64,000 nt of DNA from Aphelocoma coerulescens (Eukaryota; Chordata; Aves; Passeriformes; Corvidae), in the NCBI RefSeq assembly GCF_041296385.1, contig NC_091014.1:53586078-53650077 (forward strand). The letters are read 5' to 3'. This document shows, piece after piece, positions 40,046 to 52,979 of this stretch. A program made the position numbers and the translations under genes. The notes beneath the pieces are model-generated. The model worked only from the letters and a program-made list of their open reading frames with translations. It searched no databases and was not told where the DNA came from. The stretch's first letter is position 1, and every line of letters starts with the position of its first letter.

Positions 40046-40560
40046 CTGCAGAGGAGTGACCGAGGGCGGGATCCGGGTCAGCTCTTCCCTTCCCGAGGGC
40101 CCCGCCGGCCGCCTCCTGCCGCTCCGTGGCGGGCCCCGCTCGGTGCCGGGGCCGCCGGTCCAACGGCGCGGGGTAACGGCCCGGGCGGGGCGCGGGGGCC
40201 GCTGCAGCCCCGCGGGAGGAGCGCGCCCGCCCCGCACTCACCGGGCTGCGCGCGCGGGGCCGCTCCGGCGCCGCTCCCGGGGTCACCCAGCGCCGCCGCG
40301 CTTCCGCTTCCGGGGCCGCGCCCCCGCGCCCGCCAATCGCAGCGCCGGCGCCGCGGGCGGAGAGCCGCGCGCGCCTGAGGCGGCTGTGGCGCGGCTGTGG
40401 CGCCCCCTGGCGGCCGGGAGGGGAGCTGCCCGCGCCCGCGGCAGGCCGGAGCCCGGGATGCTGCCGGCTCCCGGGAAGGGCCCGCTGGCAGCCGCGGCTC
40501 CGTGCGCTGCGGCACAGCGCGCTGGGCTGCCGGCCCCGGGACAGAACGTGTCTGCGCTGC
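39870..40560. promoter_or_regulatory. MIEF1: CpG-island promoter of MIEF1
   Basis: Dense CpG with no TATA box. A minus-strand donor CCCG/GTGAGT at 40242/40241 marks the end of a non-coding first exon, so transcription should start upstream, around 40300-40450. Long GC-rich open frames on both strands here are composition artefacts. Confidence 0.65.
40242..40330 (-). other. MIEF1: MIEF1 non-coding exon 1 (5' edge not determined)
   Basis: Defined by the strong donor GTGAGT at 40241 and the paired acceptor at 40046. The 5' end is a guess within the CpG island. Confidence 0.45.
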
Positions 40561-40564
40561 GCCG

Positions 40565-40800
40565 CGTCACGGAATCACGGATTAAAAAACGGAATCAGGT
40601 TAAAAAAGCCCTCTGAGATCGTGGAGTCCAGCCTCTGACCGAACACCGCCTTGTCAGCCACGTCCAGTCTTTCCTTAAACGCCTCCAGGGACGGTGACTC
40701 CACCACCTCCCTGGGCAGCCCACCCCTATGTCTAATCGCCCTTTCTGTGAAGAACTTCACCCTAATGCCCAGCCCGAACCTCCCCTGGCAGAGGGAAGTG
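40565..40800 (-). mobile_element. CR1 LINE 3' end fragment
   Basis: The plus strand starts with the inverted tail repeat (CACGGAATCACGG), then GATCGTGGAGTCCAGCCTC, GACTCCACCACCTCCCTGGG and CTGTGAAGAACTTCACCCTA, the inverse of a CR1 3' region. It is relatively CpG-rich and abuts the MIEF1 CpG island. Confidence 0.85.
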
Positions 40801-41294
40801 GGTCGATACTGATCTCAAGGGACTTCTGGGATGCTTTTTACAGACTAACTTATCAAATTCAAGCTCCTTATCTTTGCCTCCAAGGAACCCCCAAGAGACC
40901 AGGGCCTGGTCTGGAAGCCTCAAGGCTCCAGGAGAAGGGCAGTAGCTGGCAGCCTCTCTGGGGTCTGCTTGAGCTGATGGAAGGAGACACCCAAAGCCAG
41001 AACCATTTGCTCCTCTGTCCAGGTGCAAATCCCACTTTTCCGTTCTCACCTTCTCTACTATATGTCTACTCTGGGGCATATATATTTCTCCTTAGCCATC
41101 CCCTCCCTCCCCAGGTCCTACCTAAATATATGACATAATGTGCTGTGCATCCCCAGGAAGGGAGGGTGACAGAAAGAGCAAATGGTGTGTGACAGAGGAG
41201 AGCCACGACGCTTCACACACTTCTCAGCGACACCAGATATGACAGTGATAGAACTGAACAGGAAGAAAAACAGAAGCTCCGGACTGGCTCACTC

Positions 41295-41830
41295 TGTGCC
41301 AATCTCCTCTTGTTCATTTCCTTTCTGAGATAAACAACCCCAATCGTCTTGATCTCTCTGTGAGCAAATTTGCCATGCCCCTAATCAGCCCTTTCTGAGA
41401 AGGGCTTACTTGAACTGCAGACAGTATTCCCAGAGAGGCCACGCTAGTGATTTACATAATAGCATTATCATATTTTCCATATTATTCTCTCCTTCTTCCT
41501 TCTGCATGCTAATATTTTGTGTGTGGTTTTTTTTAACCTGCAGCTACTCTCAGAGCCACGGGTTGTGTGACATCCATGTTCTTTCTTGGCTTCTGAAGAA
41601 CATCTGGAGCTTTTTAATTCTTATGTGCAATTAGTTTTCCCTCTTCTGACCTTGCACATACCCAGTTGATGCTTGTCAAATATGTGGTGTTGCCATTTTG
41701 CCACATTTGCATTTTCCTCAGTCCTTTTTGATCTCCTCAAGAGTCAATAGCTTTGAGTCATCTTTTAAAAATGTCTGGTATATTGCTCATCTTTGTTTCC
41801 AGCTCATCAGTTCATATACTGGGCTATCCA
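41295..41830 (-). mobile_element. ancient CR1-like LINE fragment
   Basis: Read in reverse this matches, in order, the diverged CR1 seen in turtles and crocodilians. It shows GAGATAAACA...CCCCTAATCA, then GAACTGCAGACAGTATTC, GATTTACATAATAGCATTAT and later ATTTTGCCACATTTG. Divergence is high, so it is probably an old amniote insertion. No frame remains open. Confidence 0.6.
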
Positions 41831-41899
41831 AGACCTCAGAGGTAGCATTTGTTTTCCCTACACTTAACCTGATGCCAGAATGAAAATCAATCTTTGAAC

Positions 41900-44800
41900 C
41901 TTCCTCCCGGCTTCCTGCCTCCTCCTTGGGTTGCTAATCCTCAGAAATACTTCCCTTCTCACAAGAGGGCTCTGTCACCCCTGGGCAGGTGTGCTGACAA
42001 GCCCAGTCCCCAAAACTCTCAAGTCTGGATCAAAACTTGAGCAGCCACATGTGGCAAACCCCTGGTGCACTACCAGTGGGATCTGCCGGGTCAGGCTGAG
42101 CAGCGAAGGACTTCCCTGCTGCCCTCCTGCCATGGCAACCAAGGACTGCCGCCTCCATAAGCGCCCCCTCCCCAGCCTGGCCCCCTTGGGTTGTGCCTGT
42201 TTTGGTGTTTCTCTCTGTTCTTTCCCCCCCAGGCTGGCTGCCAGCTCCCGGGCCCCTGGCCAGCAGCTGCGTGTGCGTGTTGTGAGCTCCTCCACCCACA
42301 CTGTGCAGTGCCTCCAAAGTGCCCCAGCCCTGGCAGGGACGTCACTCGCTGTGCCCACTGCCCAACGTGGGCTGCCCACGTGTGGGCAGGGGCTTCAACC
42401 GGCCCCTTCTCTCCTGCAAAGAGGAGGGAGAGTGTCAGGGCCGAGCAGCACATGACCAATGCCACCCCAGCTGCTGTGTGAGTGCCAGACCTCTGGTGAC
42501 ATGTTGGGGGCTGTACACTTGAACTCTACCTTGAGACAGTGAAGCAGGATTCCCCCTGTCTCCAGGGTTTCCCAAACTCTGTTGACCTGGTGCACGCAGC
42601 TGCTGGGACCCACCCAACACCCCCAGAGACTTGTGCTGCCCTGAGGGGATCCCCACCCCAGTGCCCCAATGCCCTGCAGAACCCTGTTGCCTGGTGGCTT
42701 CTTTGCCCATGGACTCACTGGGAATGGGGTTTCCCCTGTGACTCCAACCTGTGTCACTGTAAGAGAGGGAATTTACTTGCCCTGACTGGGCAAGGTGCAG
42801 GCAGAGAGGAGGGAGCACGCCTTTGCTGTGCTCCTGGAGAACAATAACAACCTTTGTTACTCAAAATGACCAAGTGAGCTTGAAATATCAAAGGCAGCAA
42901 GTGTGACAGGGCACAATAACCCATGCTGTTACCTGGAATAAGACTGAGACATCCCCTGCTGTCCCCCGCCTCCTTAGGAGTCTCCAGAGCCGCCACTCCT
43001 CTGCCGGTCTTCTCATGCTTGCAGCCAGTCCTCCCACGCAAGCACCCACTGCCACAGGCTTTGATGGCTACCAAAAGCAGCAAATGGCTGCCCCTGAGCC
43101 TGGCTTGCAGCCAAGTGCCATGCCCAAGGCTTCCCACCGCCCATGTTGCAAGGGCAGGACCATTCCCAGCCAGAGAGACATCCCTGTGCTGCCTGTCACC
43201 AGCCAGTAAACCCTCCCAGGACAGCAGGGAGGTGAATGTGACCCTCAGAGCTGCAAAAGGAATCTTGGAGGGGCTCTGCAGGGATGGGAAACAAACTGTG
43301 CTTGGAAGCAGAAGGCGGGTCTCTTAGAGGAGCCAGAAAGCAGTTCTAAAATGCGAGAGGGAAGATGGATAGTGACCCACCAACGCTATCTGAGCTTGAG
43401 CTTAATATCCTTATTATCTTCTAGCAAATGGACCTTGCAGGAGGCCTTGTGGCAGTCTCAGCCCTGTTCAACAGCTCTGTTTAATTGCAGCCCTATTTCT
43501 TTATTTTTCTCGAGCAGTTGCAAGGATTAATGGCATTTGTACTTCTGCTCTCCAGCTGTGACAAGGCAGGAGGAGCCGAGGGCCAAGGGTGGCACAGGTG
43601 GCTTCATTCCCTGAAGCCCCAGCAGCTTTGATGTTGAGTGCATGTGGGAAGGAAGACTGGTGGTGAGGGAGGAGAGACCATTGATATGCAGCCACCTTTC
43701 AAGGAGCATTCCTGATTTAGAGCCGAGACCCACATTTTAGTAGGGACAGCGTGGGAAGCCATGCTCAGAGTATGTTTTTGACGGGGAAGAAAGGAAAGGT
43801 CCCAGCCTTGCTGCGGCTGAAATGGGGCTTTTCAGATCCCCAACCTTCCATCTCTGCAGTGCAGGCGGCTGCAAACACTGTCAGCAGCGAGTGGTCTCCT
43901 GTGTGAAGCAGAGCTGCTGTCCCTGTGAGGAGGACACTGAGGAGGCTCAGTTTTATTACCCAACACACTGAAATTGCTTCTGTAGTACTTTTACAATTGG
44001 TCTGTGCCCACCTTCACTCTCTGCACGACTTGTGTTTCTGCAACCAAATTTCCCCATGGCTGGGTTTGCTGGGGACTCTTCTCATTATTCCCTGACTAGT
44101 AAGATTCCATCCTCTGGCCTCCCCCACCCCATTTTTCACTTTGCACCAGCTGCATGCTGCAGGAGGTTTACAGGGCTGTTCAGAGACCCTGCTTTTTTGA
44201 GTGCTGTTGTCCTTGCAATCTTGCATCACTACAACAGCTCCTGTTTTCTGCAGGGGAAGTGTCTGCAGAGAGCAGGGGGCTTACAGCTGGTGGTACCACC
44301 TGCCTGAGCTGAGCTGCACGTGCTGACCTTGGGCTTTCTTGTGCTCCTTCGTGTGCTGTGCGCTAGGATGAGGGCCCTTCCGGCGTGAAAATGGGATTTT
44401 GGTTTGTGTAAGGGTTACGTGGACTCCAGCTCAGGTGTGGTTTGGTCCCATGTACATGTAGACCACCTGAGAAGGGCATGGCTGCTGTATCCTGCTGCTT
44501 CTCTTCTTTCTCTAACGAAAGGCACCTATTGCACACCTTGCCCCATTAAGTCACGGGCCCTTAGATTTATTTCTGTCCCATTTGCCTAGTTTTGGTTTTG
44601 CCCTAGTCTGACATTCACTTCTGGGTAACAGTTTGAGACAAATGCTTTAAAAACACTGCAAAGCAAAAAGAAGTGGGCAGATGTTTTCTACATTCTTTTA
44701 TTTTTGTGTGTACGCCTGGTTCTTAGTAAGTGTCTGGGGGGGGGGGGAATGATATAACTGATGATTTGTTTCTCTCTCTTTGGAAAAAGTCCAGACTGTA

Positions 44801-47800
44801 GAACAGGGCTAAAATGCCAGGAAAGAGTTTGCTGCATAGAGGCAGGCTTATGTTATTTGATTTTATACATTCCTTGGATAACATATTTTCTTTAATTTGA
44901 GATCCTGGAGAAGTCATTTTACATCTTTATTCAGCACAGCTTATTTGCTCTTCTCAGTTTTCCTTATTTTTAGAAAGGTGAAGTGTGTTCCCAAATTAAA
45001 TCATTACTGGGGTGGACTTCAGCCAAGAGGATCCATGGTTCAAGCCATAAGGCACACGAAACATAAGAGCAAAACAATGGAGTTTGATATTGTGTTTCGT
45101 TTGGCAGGATGAGGAGAGATATGGCCTTGAAAGATTTGTATTCTTACGCAGCTATAATATATTTTAAAAGACAGTAAGGACTATCTCAATTTCTCACTTT
45201 GCTTAAAAAAAAAAAGCACACAGAGAAATGCTGAAAATGTTGGGATTGCCATATTCTCCTTAGTTCCAAGTAAAGGTTCATGCCTGGGGATCTCAGAGAT
45301 GCTTACAGTAACGTCCCAAACATTAGCTGAAGTGGGCTGATCCTTTACTTTTTTGCTGATGTGCTTGTCCCTGCTGCAGCTACAAGGGCAGAGCTTGCAG
45401 CACCCAACCAAGCACCCATGGATTATATTCCATATGTCAGCCTCTCACTTCAGTGATCTGGAGCCCCTTCTCCAGATGGGACAGTTTTGCAGCAACAGAG
45501 CAAAGCCCTGCAAAGCTTGCTCCCAGGTGAAGGTTTGACACATCATGTCCAGGAGCCACAGGAACACGTGCCACTGCCCAGGAAGCAAGAACATGCCTCC
45601 CTTCTGCCATGGCTGTGGCCAAATCCTCTCTGTGACAGTGCTGTGGAAAGCAGGGCAGCCAGCGCCTGCAGCTGTGGGCACGTGAGCATGAAGCCATTTG
45701 CTGGTGACGCGCTCCAGGGCTGGGGTGACTCTCCCTGGCTGTTCCATGGGCTGCCTGCCAGCCAGCTGAGACCTCGCTGCTGCCCCAGCTGAGCTGCTAA
45801 AGCAGTGAGATTTAGAAGCATAATATAAAATTGGACTAATAATTAAAAATTGACTGGCCCTGCTAAGCAGCACATTAAAACGTGTCCTTACACAGGGAAT
45901 GAACGTATCCCGGCAACAAAAACAAACAGCTGGCAAAATGGGGTCTGGTATCCCCTTTCCAGCTTTCTGAAAGGTGTCTTAAGTTTATAATGAAGTCACT
46001 TTGTTTCCAAGCACCCTGGTGTTTGGAAACAGCATGTCCATCCCTTTATCAGCCAACCGATAGGCAGCAACCAGGAATCAGCTGGAGCCAACCCCTCCGT
46101 GAGCCAGAGACAGAGGGTCCCTAACAGCCGCCCCACTCAGCAGTGTTGTACAGTGCCCAGGATGAGCACCAGGCCTCCATGGCAAAGAGAAAGAGCTTGG
46201 CAGAAACCACTGACTTCCAGGCAGGTGACACCAGAGCTCCTCCATGCTGCATCACCCCATCCAACACCTGCTGGGGTACTGAAATTCTGCAAAACATGCA
46301 GGAGTGCTTGGCATCAGATGGCTTGCAGGCTCCTGCTTCAATATGGTGCTTAAGGCTCTGTATCCACACCTAGGATGGATATGGTGTGTTTAGGGACCCT
46401 CTGAGCTGGTATACAGGGTTTGTGATATGGCCACATGCTCGCCCCTGCTCCTGCAAATGAAGGTCTCCACCCCACACTGGTTTGTCCAAGACTTAATCCC
46501 TCTCGCTCACAGAGGCACATAGCAGAAGCTCGTGCTTTCCAGGGAAAAAGGTCTTTTAAAACCTCACAAGAAACAAAAGAAATGCCATTTACATTACCTT
46601 TTAAAATAACGTGTCAGTAAAGGTTTTGTGTTAGAGGCAAGAAAAACAACGTGGGAGAACCTTTGACCTTGTCAACTCTCATTTCTTGGTCTATGCTTAT
46701 AGACTTACACACCCCCTCTTGAAAAATTGAAAGTTCAAGCATGCTGGTCCATCAACTATTTTTAGATTATCCCCTGTTCAGGCACAAAAATACAGTGATC
46801 ACTAAGAATGCTAAAATTTTAATTGTTAATTTTAAGTGGCAGGTTTCTTTCACGTCCTTTGTTCCACAGACTGAAGCAGGAGAATTGCATTCAGCAATGC
46901 ACAATGCAAGCCTCTAGTTTGATAAGACCCTTCCACAAGAGGAGAACTGAAAACATTAGACTGGTATGGATGAAAGAAAGACAAGGGAATTCACTGAGGA
47001 AAATAACTTATGATACTTACAATCACTATCTCTAAATGGAATCAGGAATGAACCTGCAGCATAAGAAACTTAAAAGGTAAAAAAATTAAATAGCTGTAGA
47101 TGGCACATGAGCTTGCAAAAGGCCCTTGCCAAAAGCACTGCAGAGGCCAGATGGTTAGGAGGAATCAGAGCAGGACCAGGCTTTGATACCAAGTAACAGG
47201 AACAGCCAAAACTACAGTAGACAGGTTTAAAAATAAACCAAAACAAGGAGGTCATAGTCTCTCACACACTGTGCCAAAAGTCAGCCACCAGAGAGGCAGT
47301 GCTGTAGAGGGAAGGTTTAATTTGGGGCTCCAGGGTTCCCATGGCTTTACTTGGAAAAATGGATGCAGCCAAAGGAGCAAAGATGGTGTCGAGGGACCAT
47401 TTTATGAGATGATGCTGGTTCCCACAGCCACCAGCTCTTCTGAGACCCACTCAGCAGCCATCATTCCCCACTCATGTGCCTTTACATGTTCACACTCACC
47501 TAACACACAGATTAGGTCTGACATGGGCCTGTAAAATCAGGAATCAGTCCCCATATCAGCTAGGCTCCCCTTTCAATCTCCCTTCTTGGGAATAGTGTCC
47601 TACACCAAGATAGGAAGCTCCCTCACTCCATTTTCCAGCAGCCCCTGGGCAGGTGATCAGAAATAAACACTGCTACACACATGCCTTGGTTTCCTTTCAT
47701 ACTTTTTAATTTTTTTTTATTTTTATTATTATGTCCTCCTTTTAAGCATCCCTTTAAGGGTGAAATGAAATCCAACCATTTACAGAGAAAATGATTTCAG

Positions 47801-50800
47801 AATGTACATTTGATTTATCCTTACAAAAAGTTCATTATTACTTGCTGTTTATAAATTACAGAGTTGAAAGGAGCTTTGCAGATGCTCTTATTTTTTCTTT
47901 TCTTTTTAGTTTTTGGCAAGTCCACGCATTCTTTTTCCAAAGCAGGGTGTCCTGGAGCCACTCCAGGAGCAACATCAGCAGTAGGTCCAGGTGGACCCCA
48001 GGCTCAGAAGTGCTGCTGGACCACCTCCAGGATGATACTGCATCATCATCCACACAGGCAGGAAAAGACAGTGGTTCAAATTCTTAGTCTTAAGAGTATT
48101 TCGGATCCCTTCTTAATCCATTACCTGTAGTCCCCAAAACTTTAAAATGTCAGTGTATTGCATTAGAAACAGTTCTTCTTTCTTGATGCTGGATCTGAGC
48201 CCCTCGTGCCACCCCCTTACCCTCCAGCTCCCCTTCCCTTTCCATAACAAGAGTGACTTTGTCCAATGTCTCAGAAATCAGAAAGGAGAGGTTTAGGGAG
48301 GGTAGGGAAAACACAATGATGGAGGGATACAGGATCCATTCCCCCACTCACTTTGCTCCTTTCTCGCCAAGGTTAGAGGTCAGTGAGGCCAGACGAGCCA
48401 TCCCTTCCCTCTTCACCACCAGTGTTCACTAATGGAACCAGGAGTGACCCTGGGCATGTGTCTTCACAGTGCAGAGGCATAGCAGCCACAGAGATTGCCG
48501 GCAGGAGCTGGGACACAGGGAGAGAGCCCCAGGGATACTGGGGAGGGGAAGAGACACCATCCCCATGAGGAAACAGCAAGGCAGGCAGAGGGGAATGAAC
48601 ACCCATTCTGCTCTGACACACTCCCACATTCCAATTCGGTTTCCTTGTTTACCTGTCACAGAGACACACAGCAGGCTAGCCTGGGCAGCACAACAGCAAA
48701 CACTTCAGCAGGACACAGGGATCAGACAAAGCAACAGCAGGAGCAGGCTGGAGCATGTCACCCTCCATACCAACCACAGGCACAAAGTCACCGTGTCCTT
48801 TCTGTCACTTGGGTGTGGCATTACCCCCCAGACAGGCAAAGGTGTCTAACCTGCCCTACTCCCTCTGCTTTAGCAAGCTCACCTGCTGCAGGTCCACCAA
48901 AGCCCATGTCCCCCTTTCACTGGGGGCAAAGGAGGAAAAGGCGCTTTCCAGTCCAAAGCCATACATGGGCACACAATCTCTTTCTAGGTGGGAAGCACAA
49001 AGAAAGACAACAAGACACAAACAGAAGTGCAACGCTTGCGTGTGCCACACACTGCTTCACTTCTTCCTGGCCCTCCTTTTTACCAATCTGAAGGTAAAAA
49101 AGGTTTTGGGAATGAAAAAGCACAAGGCTGAAGAGGGCTGCAGGAAAAGTCTGGTGATGCATTCCCTCCATCCATTGGACAGTTTGGCCCGAGAGAGAGA
49201 GAGCAGGATTCACTGCCCACTGTCTGTGGGCTGCCACAACCCACAGACACCAGGCTCTGGTAGTCTGATCCCAGTTCCAGCCCAGTGCCAGGACAAGGTT
49301 CTTGGTCTTTCCCTTCTCAAATCTCAGCACCTGGTTCAGATAAGATGAAGGAGCCTCAGTGCTCACCTCAGAGTCCAGCTCTAACTGGACTCTAACTGGA
49401 AACAAGGATCTAACACAAACCTGCCTCCTGCTTTGCCTCTCTTACCACCTCACATACCCAACATACTTTTGACTTCCCTCTTGTGGCAGTTGCCTGGAGG
49501 GGTGGCTGCCCCACTCGGAGCTGGCTGCAGAAGTCCCAGCAGGCAGCACAGGCAAGGCTGAGCAGAGGGTAAGCCACCACCTTGGAAAATCACTGTGTGA
49601 AAGCCAGCTTAGTAGTGTCTGTTCCCTCCAGGGACAAGAAGGAAGATTTTTAATGACAAGCACTCTAGCTCCCTAGGGATAATCAACACAGGGTTAGCCA
49701 GACAAATTAGACAGAAACATTGACTGGTTTGGCCTTAAGTCAAAAAAATATTTAAACAATTCTTGAGAAAGAGAAACAGTAAAGAATGCATTTCATCTGT
49801 AAAGCCCCTTCCTCCCACTACAACAGAAGTCTGGTTTAAATTTAATTTCCTAAGAATAAGGAAGTGAGTAAGTCCAGGAGGCAGGCAGGGCAGAAGTTCT
49901 GCAGAAGAGCCCCAGCATTCCTATTCCAGCAACACCTTCTTCTCCAGCCCAAGGGAGCAGAAGGGAGATGCAAATCAGAGGGAGAAGAAGAGAATGGTGG
50001 AGCAAATAATGGAGGAGAGAAGGCAACAGGCTGTACTTCAGGAACTGAGAAGCAGATACTGCAGCCGTAGACTTACCAAACTCCCGAGAGACAAGGGCCA
50101 TACCTCAATTGAAAACGTCACTGCTGTGCACTAAAAATCCCCAAGGATGGTCGTGCAGGGGAAGGGCTGGTATCAGAGGAGAGGCTGCTCCCACTGTGGG
50201 AGATAATGAGGTGCAGCCCCAGCAAACATCAACTTTAGCTCCTGCTGAAGTGGGGCTCTGGTGCTGCCGAAGTACCCATGCAAAGACTGGCTCATCTTTT
50301 TGTTCTGTCTCCAGCAAAGCCTGGCACTGGCCTTGGATTATCATCACTGAGACAAGGCAAAGCCAAAAGGTCAAAGAGCAGACCTCAGGCTCCCTTCCCA
50401 GAGTAAAAAAAGAGAAATGGCTTCTTCTTTCCATACTTTTCTGCTGCTGAATTGCATGAGCTAACACACCTGCTCTCTTCCAGCTGTCCCTGGGAAAAAC
50501 ATCTTCCCCTTGTGCTGCATCCTCAGTGCTGTGGCTTTCATCTTGCTTAATACAGGCTCCTTTCTCAGCTGGGACCCTATTTCTCTATAATCTCTCTACA
50601 CCCAAGACCTCCACACAGTCGCTCAGCACCAGGACCCCATGACTGTGACAGGAGTTCATTCTGCTACATCAAGAAGTCTGCACTTAAAAAAAGCCGCCAC
50701 AACTTCCCTTTGGGAGAAGAGCATTCTGCCTAGCAAAGTTTGTCTGTCCACCCAGTTCCCAAAGGGGCTAGCCTGTGGGGAAGACACAACAGAACTGAGA

Positions 50801-52900
50801 ACAGTGATTTAAAAAAAAAAAAAACAAAAAAAAAAAAAAAAAAAAACCAAAAATAATAAAAAAGAGATTCCTTCAGTTCTTCCAAGCAGGCATTATGGCA
50901 CACAAGATGTGGAAGGAGCTAAGGTGAACTGCATCTCAATTTGATTAGAAAAGGACATTCATCTTCAATTCTGTTTCAGCCTCAGCCTTATTAGGCAACA
51001 AAGTTATTTTCATTGACAATTTTCTCTTCTCTAGAGAGGGGACTAGGAGGGAAAAAGAGAGAGAGACATAGGTAGGAATGAAGCAAAAGGGTGGCACGTG
51101 CTGGACAACACAGGACCATGGAGCCCTGATGGAGTTAAGGGCCATGAAAACCTTCCTGCTTTAGAACAACTGGCCAGAAGGGCCACACTTCTTTGTGCCA
51201 ACACTTTCCTCTTTCTCCTCCTCCGTATGATTTCTGCTTGGAACATGAGTCAGTCTTTCCACTGCAAGGCTAAGAGAGCAAGTTCATTATGTTTTTCACC
51301 CTCTGCCCACTACGACCCAGGCTCTGGGCACCCTGTCAAGCCATCTGCTAAGGAAGGGTGGTGGTAAGGGTGGAGACAAGAATCTGCCTCCTCAGTGAGC
51401 AGAATCAATCCAATGCAACAGCAGGCCAGATCCTCACTGCTCTTGCCTGGCAAACTGCACAGACACCAGCCCAACCAGCTGCAACTAGTGCCCTCCTCTA
51501 ATTGCCTCTCCTCTCCATGGTCTTGTCCACACGGCCCAGGCTGCAAATGTGGGCTGCACACACTCTCTGGATTGCATGGTGGTCCCTAAACAGTCTCTTG
51601 GCCCCAGGGAGAAACTGCCCATGGCCTGCTTCTTCATGAGCTCACTCACACCCTAAGGGCAGACAGATGGATCCTATGCCTTGACAGGCTTTGTTTCCCC
51701 CCAACAATCAGAACTTTGCCCTTCCTCCCTTTTATTACCCCATGGTCAGAAGGAATAGCCAGCACATGTAAGCAGCAGCCCTGCTGCAGGCACAGCCTAT
51801 GGGGCTCTAGAGGCAGCCAGTGAGGCATGCAGCTGTCCCACATGTGTAGCACTGCTATGCAGAGCCAATGCTATCCCTGGTCCTCTCCTATGAATTTCCC
51901 AACAAGCCATCCATGTCAAGACTGAGATCACAGCTTCTGCAAGCACACACAGCCAAGCCCCACTATGTCCTCTTCCTCCCCCACCCCCCCCCGCCCCAAT
52001 ACTGGTAGCAAACACCCAGGTGCACACCAAACCCATGCATGTGAGCACTCATGCACGCAGGCAACCATGCACTTGCAGACGTACACTCCCACCATCTGAC
52101 TGAGTGCCCTGCAGCCTATCCCAGCTCCAGCAGAAGCATGTACTGCAGGGAAGATGCTTTGGCTTCTGCAGGACAAGTCCATGCAGTGTTGCAAGGGGAG
52201 GGGAGGAAAATGAGCAGAAAAACCCCTCAAAACCCAACTTTCTCCTCTGCTTCCTATCTGCCTGCTCCAGGATTAGTGGAGTACTGGGGCAAGATCCAGC
52301 CCAGGATAGATGCATTATGCCTGTGCAGGGGGCTGCATCTTGGGGAGGATACCTTGGAAGCAAAGGATTTCCCCAAAATACCCTTTGAATATAGAGGTAT
52401 ACAAAAAAACCCACAAAAAACAGCATACTGAGATGCTTTTGCACATTCACTCATCCAAAAAATGCCAGTGACACACATCTGCACAAGCAACCACTCACAA
52501 GAGTTTGTGCCTGCTGACTCACACGCTCACTGAATAGCCCAGGCTTGCATCTATGCTTGCTCCAATCCACAGAGGATGAGGGTGGATGGGAACAGCTGCC
52601 CTCTCTCCCCATGGGACCCTCCCAGCCTCCCCCAGAGGAAAATCTGCCAGCTGGCTGCAGAGATTGTCTCCAGCCAGCAGGAGAGGTTCGGAAGATACAA
52701 GAAAGTCTTTATGCTACTACAGAACAGGTCCCCAGCATCTCTCTCTTCCTCCTGTCCAGGCCTCCCTTCATGTGACTGAGGAATTTGGGTTCCCAGACAT
52801 CACCCTGGGATGAAGGGAAGAAGAACAGGAAGTGAGGGAGGGCAGAGACCCCAGAAAAATAGCACACCCTGCCCATAAACAAAGGAAACAAAAGAAGAAA
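41900..52900. other. between MIEF1 and MGAT3, no coding exon recognised
   Basis: About 11 kb with GC-richer stretches at 42.0-43.3 kb that give only chance frames. Part of the right end must be MGAT3 3' UTR. Candidate minus-strand AATAAA signals cluster near 47715-47731, which would imply a UTR of over 5 kb, but this is unproven. Simple tracts: G12 at 44736-44747, A-rich 50811-50866, C-rich 51977-51997. Confidence 0.45.
50811..50866. repeat. A-rich low-complexity tract
   Basis: Two long A runs separated by single C or CC, then AATAATAAA. Confidence 0.9.
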
Positions 52901-52979
52901 AGGAACAGATGAAAACACCCGACTCTTTCCCTTTGTTGTGAAGTTCTGATTTCCCACCCAAGCCTGAGCCTTGGTGGCC

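Noticed and set aside
39635..40616. Long plus-strand frames (247 and 300 codons) over the MIEF1 CpG island
   Set aside because: Stop-poor only because of high GC. They are antisense to the conserved microprotein and Ala/Pro/Gly/Arg-rich without family resemblance; the longer one runs into a CR1 element.
41931..42847. GC-richer block with several 90-174 codon frames on both strands
   Set aside because: No conserved motif, no coherent exon boundaries and similar frames on both strands, so chance is the simplest reading.
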